Below, in pieces: positions 59,276-64,000 of a stretch of DNA of 64,000 nucleotides. A program made the translations under genes and the position numbers. The stretch spans positions 42,312-106,311 of the forward strand of contig DDAL01000004.1 of NCBI GenBank assembly GCA_002332615.1, written 5' to 3'. The notes beneath the pieces were generated by a model. The model made no database searches. It saw only the letters and a list, made by a program, of their open reading frames with translations, and was not told the DNA's origin. Positions within the stretch are counted from its first letter, which is position 1. Each line of letters starts with the position of its first letter. Origin of the DNA: Sphingobacteriaceae bacterium UBA2059 (GTDB lineage Bacteria; Bacteroidota; Bacteroidia; Sphingobacteriales; Sphingobacteriaceae).

Positions 59276-59632
59276 ATGCATAGCTTTAAAAATTTAAAAA
59301 TATGGCAGGAGGCGATGAAGCTGTTTAAACTCCTTTATCAAAGGATTGAAAAAAATCCTAATCACAGCACATGCATTATATGTAACAGCGTTTTAACTGC
59401 TGCCCTTCAAATTCCCACAAATATCGCCAAGGGATTTGCCAATGAAGGCCGTCTAAGCCATTATCTTTCGGCCAGCCGCCGGGCCTGTCTCGAACTTACA
59501 ACGCTTATCATTCTGGCTGCCGAGCTTCACATGATGTCCCAGGAAGAGTCCGATGCAATAACCATGCGGATCAATGACCTCGAAAAGATGATTAACGGTT
59601 TTTATAAAATAGCTACAGAGTACCAATCTTAA
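59276..59632 (+). CDS. Four-helix-bundle protein (S23/IVP-like)
   Basis: 118 residues from the ATG at 59276. HSFKNLKIWQEAMKLFKLLY opens the family, followed by QIPTNIAKGFANEGR and FYKIATEYQS-type helices (PF05635). Relatives occur in 23S rRNA intervening sequences and as DGR accessory proteins; most Bacteroidota copies have no known role. It sits between metH and metF and four AATTGT repeats precede it. It may be a late insertion. Confidence 0.85.
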   Translation: MHSFKNLKIWQEAMKLFKLLYQRIEKNPNHSTCIICNSVLTAALQIPTNIAKGFANEGRLSHYLSASRRACLELTTLIILAAELHMMSQEESDAITMRINDLEKMINGFYKIATEYQS

Positions 59633-59641
59633 AGATCTTTT

Positions 59642-59649
59642 TACTTTTG
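59642..59649 (+). promoter_or_regulatory. -7 box of metF
   Basis: TACTTTTG, perfect TAnnTTTG, ending 13 nt before the metF ATG. The upstream box is not evident. Confidence 0.45.
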
Positions 59650-59662
59650 CTTCTATTAAGCA

Positions 59663-60616
59663 ATGAAAATAACGCAGCACATCGAGCATGCAAAGGGAAA
59701 AACACTTTTCTCATTTGAGCTCTTACCACCAGTTAAAGGGCAGGGAATCACACATATTTACAATGCTATAGATCCGCTAATGGAGTTTAACCCTCCCTTT
59801 ATCGACGTCACATCGCATCGCGAGGAGTTTATTTATAAAAGGCTCGAAAACGGCCTTTTAGAACAGGTTGCCTATAGCAAGCGGCCGGGTACTATAGCCC
59901 TTTGCGCTGCTATCAGCCACCGGTATAAGGTAGATACGGTACCTCACCTCATTTGCGGCGGAGCTACCCGTCAGGAGATTGAAAATATGCTTATCGATCT
60001 TCAGTTCTTAGGCATTGACAATGTACTGGTACTTCGGGGCGATGCAGCAAAGGCCGACTCATCCTTTATACCGGCAGAAGGCGGACATGCTTATGCGTCC
60101 GAGCTGTTGCAGCAGGTTATCAATCTGAACAAGGGCAGGTATCTGCACGAGGCTCATATGCCCTCCAAAACCGACTTCTGTGTTGGAGTAGCCGCCTACC
60201 CCGAAAAGCACTTCGAATCGCCCAATCTAAAAACAGACCTGTCCTATCTTAAGATGAAAGTAGATATGGGCGCAGAATTTATAGTAACTCAAATGTTTTT
60301 TGACAACCAGCGCTTCTTTAACTTCGTGAGGCTTTGCAGAGAAAGCGGCATCCACGTGCCCATTATTCCCGGTTTAAAACCCATCACCTCATCAAGGCAG
60401 CTCACCTCTATTCCCAAAACCTTCCATATTGACCTGCCCGAAGACCTCTGTGATGCAGTAAAGGCCTGTTCAAATGAAAAAGATGTTAAAGAGGCAGGCA
60501 TCGAGTGGATGATTCATCAATGCAGGGAACTGCTTGCCTTCGGCGTACCTGTACTTCACTTTTATACCATGGGCAATCCTGAGCCTACCCGACGTATTGC
60601 AAGCGCTATTTTTTAG
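59663..60616 (+). CDS. metF: Methylenetetrahydrofolate reductase
   Basis: 317 residues, FAD enzyme making 5-methyl-THF for MetH. FSFELLPPVKGQ with the catalytic Glu, VTSHREEFIYKR, VLRGDA, GVAAYPEKH, KVDMGAEFIVTQMFFD and PIIPGLKPI. The last 11 bp overlap the end of the HAD gene on the other strand. Confidence 0.96.
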   Translation: MKITQHIEHAKGKTLFSFELLPPVKGQGITHIYNAIDPLMEFNPPFIDVTSHREEFIYKRLENGLLEQVAYSKRPGTIALCAAISHRYKVDTVPHLICGGATRQEIENMLIDLQFLGIDNVLVLRGDAAKADSSFIPAEGGHAYASELLQQVINLNKGRYLHEAHMPSKTDFCVGVAAYPEKHFESPNLKTDLSYLKMKVDMGAEFIVTQMFFDNQRFFNFVRLCRESGIHVPIIPGLKPITSSRQLTSIPKTFHIDLPEDLCDAVKACSNEKDVKEAGIEWMIHQCRELLAFGVPVLHFYTMGNPEPTRRIASAIF

Positions 60617-61229
60617 CTGCCGGCACCCGTATATTCCTGTTATTCAGTTCCTGTTCCAGCTGTTCGGGCGACAAAAAATGAATACTGTCAATGCCCAGGG
60701 CCTTTGCTGCTTCTACGTTACGCAAGTTGTCATCAATAAACAGCGCCTCATCCGTCTGCACATTGTAACGGCCAAGAAGCAGTTTGTAAAACTCAGGGAA
60801 AGGTTTCCGCATGCGCTCCGTCCCGGACACTACAATACCATCAAACCACTGCAGGAAGTCGTACCTGTCCAATGCGATCGGAAAGGTCTCTGCCGACCAG
60901 TTGGTTAGTGCATAAATCTTGTGCATTCCGCCTTCTTTCAAACCCCTTAAAATACTTACCGTGCCCTCAATCGGACCACCCAGCATTTCATCCCAGCGGT
61001 CATAATAAGCCCTAATATTTGCTTCATGTTCCGGATACTTACTCACCAGCAAATCGGTAGCCTCTTTAAGCGACCTGCCTCCATCTTGTTCCTCATTCCA
61101 CTCAGAGGTACATATAGTATTAAGAAAGTGCTCAGCTTCATCCTCTGTTTTAAACAGTTTACTAAAAAGGTATCCAGGCTGCCAGTCAATAAGAACAGCA
61201 CCCAGGTCAAAAATGATAGTATTTGTCAT
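60606..61229 (-). CDS. HAD-IA family phosphatase (YihX-like)
   Basis: 207 residues from the ATG at 61229. Nucleophile D8 in FDLGAVLID; motif I has DLG in place of DxD, as in YihX-type sugar phosphatases. Motif II Ser/Thr at ALTNWS, Lys in RMRKPFPEFY, acidic motif IV in FIDDNLRNV. Substrate unknown, probably a small phosphate ester. Tail-to-tail overlap with metF. Confidence 0.9.
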   Translation of the reverse strand: MTNTIIFDLGAVLIDWQPGYLFSKLFKTEDEAEHFLNTICTSEWNEEQDGGRSLKEATDLLVSKYPEHEANIRAYYDRWDEMLGGPIEGTVSILRGLKEGGMHKIYALTNWSAETFPIALDRYDFLQWFDGIVVSGTERMRKPFPEFYKLLLGRYNVQTDEALFIDDNLRNVEAAKALGIDSIHFLSPEQLEQELNNRNIRVPAAKK

Positions 61230-61295
61230 AATGTCTAATATAAGCATTTAGCCGAAAGCCCGTATTAAAGCATTTTTATGCTATTTTTACAGTAT

Positions 61296-62216
61296 ATGCA
61301 GGGATTAGTTATTAAATCTACAGGTAGCTGGTATCAGGTGCAAACAGAACAAGGCAACATTGTCGACTGCCGCATCAAAGGCAAGTTCCGCACAAAAGGA
61401 ATACGTACAACAAACCCTGTTGCAGCCGGCGATGTGGTAGATATAGAAATGGAGGACGATCAGGATACCGCTGTAATTGTAAACCTTCACGAACGTAAGA
61501 ACTACATAATACGCAAGTCGGTTAACCTTTCCAAGCAGGCGCAGATACTGGCTGCCAACCTTGATCAGGCTTTGCTTATAGTTACCCTGGCCTCCCCCCG
61601 CACATCCCTTGGCTTTATCGATCGCTTCCTGGTAACGGCAGAGGCTTACGATGTACCTGCAGGCCTTATATTTAATAAGCTCGACATGTTCAGCGACCAG
61701 GGGCTGGAACTATTAGGCGAATACAGAAATATGTATGAGCGCATCGGCTATCCCTGCTACCAGGTATCCGCTCTCGAGCGAACAAATCTAGCCGACATAC
61801 AACAGGTGTTGCATGGACGTACTACCCTGCTTACAGGCCATTCCGGCGTAGGTAAGTCCACCCTGGTAAATGCCCTCATCCCGGGCGCCGGCTTAAAGAC
61901 CGGCAAGGTATCCGAGGCGAGCGATAAAGGGCAGCACACCACAACCTTTGCCGAAATGCATCCCCTGCCGGGCGCCGGCTACATCATCGACACTCCCGGC
62001 ATACGCGAGCTGGGTATTATCGATATTGAAAAACAGGAGCTGGGCCATTTCTTTCCCGAAATGCGAAAGCTGCTCAATCACTGCAGATTTTACAATTGTC
62101 ATCATATCAACGAGCCTGGCTGTGCGGTTATTAATGCGGTTGAAACACGTGCTATTGAGCCTTCAAGGTATGACAGCTACCAGAGTATATATTACGGCAA
62201 CGACACACGCATTTAG
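61296..62216 (+). CDS. rsgA: Ribosome small subunit GTPase RsgA
   Basis: 306 residues from the ATG at 61296. Circularly permuted GTPase: OB fold 1-65, NKLD (127-130) ahead of GHSGVGKST (181-189) and DTPG (232-235). C-terminal zinc site C263, C268, H270, C276. It matures the 30S subunit. A start 6 codons earlier is less likely. Confidence 0.96.
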   Translation: MQGLVIKSTGSWYQVQTEQGNIVDCRIKGKFRTKGIRTTNPVAAGDVVDIEMEDDQDTAVIVNLHERKNYIIRKSVNLSKQAQILAANLDQALLIVTLASPRTSLGFIDRFLVTAEAYDVPAGLIFNKLDMFSDQGLELLGEYRNMYERIGYPCYQVSALERTNLADIQQVLHGRTTLLTGHSGVGKSTLVNALIPGAGLKTGKVSEASDKGQHTTTFAEMHPLPGAGYIIDTPGIRELGIIDIEKQELGHFFPEMRKLLNHCRFYNCHHINEPGCAVINAVETRAIEPSRYDSYQSIYYGNDTRI

Positions 62217-62225
62217 TCTTAATTT

Positions 62226-62684
62226 ATGAGAGCAATAATACAGCGCGTTTCGCGCGCCACCTGCACCGTAGGAGAAAAACTAACCGGCAGCATTCAAACC
62301 GGACTGCTTATATTCCTTGGAATTGAAGATGCGGACACATCAGAAGATCTGGTGTGGCTGGCACAAAAATTGGTAAACATGCGCATCTTTAATGATGATA
62401 TGGGCCTTATGAACCTTTCCATAAAAGATGTTGACGGAGGTATTCTTCTCATTTCCCAGTTCACTCTCTTTGCACAAACGAAGAAAGGCAATCGCCCGGG
62501 CTTTACGCGTGCCGCACGCCCTGCACAGGCTATTCCCCTCTACAAACAAATGATTGACGAGCTGTCCGGGATCACCGGCAAGAATATTGCCACGGGCGAG
62601 TTCGGCGCAGACATGAAAATCGAGTTACTTAATGACGGACCGGTAACCATTATAATGGATACGAAAAATAAAGACGCATACTAA
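62226..62684 (+). CDS. dtd: D-aminoacyl-tRNA deacylase
   Basis: 152 residues with MRAIIQRVSRATCTV, the catalytic SQFTLFAQTKKGNRPGF motif and NDGPVTI near the end. Removes D-amino acids and glycine mischarged on tRNA. Its stop overlaps the next start by one base (TAATG). Confidence 0.96.
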   Translation: MRAIIQRVSRATCTVGEKLTGSIQTGLLIFLGIEDADTSEDLVWLAQKLVNMRIFNDDMGLMNLSIKDVDGGILLISQFTLFAQTKKGNRPGFTRAARPAQAIPLYKQMIDELSGITGKNIATGEFGADMKIELLNDGPVTIIMDTKNKDAY

Positions 62685-63010
62685 TGACTATAGAAGAAGC
62701 ACAGAAAACCGTCGACGAGTGGATACAAACAAACGGCATCCGCTATTTTAACGAACTTACCAATACGGCCATACTTATGGAAGAAGTAGGAGAAGTAGCA
62801 CGTATAATGGCCCGCAAATATGGAGAGCAATCATTCAAAAAATCCGACACAGAAGTAAACCTGGCCGATGAGATGGCAGACGTCCTGTTTGTATTAATGT
62901 GTCTTGCCAACCAAACAGGTATTGACCTTACCAAAGCTTTAAAAAAGAACCTCGATAAAAAAACCAAGCGCGACAGAACCAGACACCTCAATAACTCGAA
63001 ATTGCATTAA
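62684..63010 (+). CDS. MazG-like nucleotide pyrophosphohydrolase
   Basis: 108 residues. Metal motif EEVGEVARIMARKYGEQ followed by LADEMADVLFVLMCLA gives the ExxE...ExxD arrangement of the all-alpha NTP pyrophosphatases. A house-cleaning enzyme for odd nucleotides. It overlaps comB's end by 4 bp, tail to tail. Confidence 0.9.
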   Translation: MTIEEAQKTVDEWIQTNGIRYFNELTNTAILMEEVGEVARIMARKYGEQSFKKSDTEVNLADEMADVLFVLMCLANQTGIDLTKALKKNLDKKTKRDRTRHLNNSKLH

Positions 63011-63747
63011 ACCGTAAGCTTTATCAGTCGGTCTTCACTAAGCACCGGTATAGCGGTAGTTACATCCGCACGAAGGCAAAAGTCAATATCAGCCTGTATA
63101 CCCAGCAGCTCCAGGCGCCCACTGTGCGATGACTTTTTAAGGTAGCCATTCAGATCAGGCGCGGCCAGTGTATACAAGTCTTCAGCTGCAATAGAAGAGT
63201 CGTCTGCAACATAGCCGGCTCTCCGCAGGTTAGATACCACAGCACCCGCAAAAACAGTATCTTCCAGATTAAACTTATTTTTCCACCCGGCGCATACAAG
63301 CAGCACATTTTCTCTCTTATCAATCAGCCACTCACTTAATGCGCTCAGATTCAAAAAAGACCCGATCGCTATCTGCCTGGCACTCCTTGAAAGTTGTATT
63401 GCGTGAGTACCATTGGTAGTGGTAAGCACTACGGTCTTTCCTGCCACCTTTTCAGGCTCATAAGCAAACGGAGAGTTACCAAAATCAAACCCCGCCACCA
63501 CTTCTCCGTCACGCTCTGCCGCAAGTAAAAATCCCTTTCCATGGTAAGCTGCGCACTCTTCAACTTTGGATACAGGTATTATAGCCTCCGCACCGTTATG
63601 TATACCGTAACATATGGAGCTCGATGCCCGAAAGATATCGATAACCACCACAATGCTGTTCTCTATCTCATATAAGGGCAGAAGCGCCGGCGTAAGGCAT
63701 ACTTCTACGTTAAGTCCGCCCGCCGGCGATAATTTTACTACTTTCAA
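63007..63747 (-). CDS. comB: 2-phosphosulfolactate phosphatase family protein
   Basis: 246 residues matching ComB: NVEVCLTPALLPLY, VVVIDIFRASSSICYGIHNG, ERDGEVVAGFDFGNSP, VLTTTNGTHAI, VCAGWKNKFNLEDTVFAGA. In methanogens it makes sulfolactate in coenzyme M synthesis. No comA or other sulfonate genes are near, so the role here is unclear; sulfonolipid precursors are one idea. It is 5 bp after gcvT. Confidence 0.9.
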   Translation of the reverse strand: MKVVKLSPAGGLNVEVCLTPALLPLYEIENSIVVVIDIFRASSSICYGIHNGAEAIIPVSKVEECAAYHGKGFLLAAERDGEVVAGFDFGNSPFAYEPEKVAGKTVVLTTTNGTHAIQLSRSARQIAIGSFLNLSALSEWLIDKRENVLLVCAGWKNKFNLEDTVFAGAVVSNLRRAGYVADDSSIAAEDLYTLAAPDLNGYLKKSSHSGRLELLGIQADIDFCLRADVTTAIPVLSEDRLIKLTV

Positions 63748-63752
63748 TGGCT

Positions 63753-64000
63753 CTATTTTAAAAAAGGAAGTTTTGTAATAATTGCTTTTACAGGGGTATT
63801 TCGGATATTAATAAATACTTCTGTTCCCTGCGCGCTATGATCTGTACTTACATAGCCCAGCCCTATGGCTTTCTGCAGCGATGGCGACTGTGTACCGGAG
63901 GTTACCTTTCCAATAATAGTACCTTCGGCATCCGCTATGCTGTAATCGTGACGCGGAATACCCCGGTCAATCATTTCAAAGCCCACAAGTTTACGCCTTA
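63753..64000 (-). CDS. gcvT: Glycine cleavage T protein, C-terminal end (5' part outside window)
   Basis: About 82 C-terminal residues are visible and the frame is open to the window edge. RKLVGFEMIDRGIPRHDY, GKVTSGTQSPSLQKAIGLGYV and ending KAIITKLPFLK match the GcvT C-terminal barrel. The aminomethyltransferase makes methylene-THF, the substrate of MetF. It probably leads a gcvT-comB unit. Confidence 0.92.
   Translation of the reverse strand, partial: RRKLVGFEMIDRGIPRHDYSIADAEGTIIGKVTSGTQSPSLQKAIGLGYVSTDHSAQGTEVFINIRNTPVKAIITKLPFLK

Overview
The window reads as a piece of a Bacteroidota chromosome, most likely a Pedobacter-like member of the Sphingobacteriales. The evidence is a TonB-dependent receptor with an N-terminal carboxypeptidase-like domain, families largely confined to the phylum (DUF2480, DUF6427, a Bacteroidota-size SecA), a one-subunit sdhC with sdhA and sdhB, and promoters of the TTTG-N19/20-TAnnTTTG type in place of -35/-10 boxes. 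The assignment below phylum level is inference. Most of the DNA is dense, syntenic-looking housekeeping sequence. I see no rRNA, tRNA, CRISPR array, IS element or prophage.

Layout. 1-5.4 kb: the end of an RND pump, then a divergent metal-regulation locus (TonB receptor plus a 53-residue protein on the minus strand, a DtxR/MntR-type regulator on the plus strand) with a DtxR-like box between them. 5.4-16 kb: TlpA-like thioredoxin, purD, secA, an M20 amidohydrolase, an unknown exported protein, dnaG, yraN. 16-22.8 kb: glutamine cyclotransferase lipoprotein, an arginase-fold protein with one metal site lost, an epimerase, crcB, ilvE, an AsmA-like protein. 22.9-27.7 kb: a plus-strand run miaB, sigma-54-type activator, lptE, an unknown protein, secG. 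27.7-28.7 kb: a decayed stretch holding a PepSY-protein tail. 28.7-35.6 kb: groES-groEL, galM-lipB-PPTase, dcd-clpS, a beta-CASP nuclease. 35.8-39.4 kb: sdhCAB. 39.5-42.1 kb: a decaying hexuronate locus (truncated uxuA, intact SDR, 1 kb without genes). 42.1-55.2 kb: htrA/degP, dapF, aspS, DUF3109/3108/2480 genes, ppiD, and a purQ-coaX-OMP-lptC run. 55.5-64 kb: metH, a four-helix-bundle gene, metF, HAD phosphatase, rsgA, dtd, mazG-like, comB and the end of gcvT.

Themes. Envelope biogenesis recurs (SecA, SecG, LptE, LptC, DegP, PpiD, the OMP and the AsmA-like protein). One-carbon and methionine metabolism is clustered at the right end (metH, metF, gcvT). Four genes (purD, dnaG, dapF, purQ) have a -7-like box ending exactly 4 nt before the ATG, which would give leaderless mRNAs. 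Three convergent gene pairs share long hairpins built partly from the last codons of their genes.

Nothing here is clearly a new multi-gene system. The best leads are the DtxR-box locus with its small protein, the arginase-fold protein that lacks exactly the two ligands unique to the second metal, the leaderless-start pattern, the codon-embedded convergent hairpins and the orphan comB.
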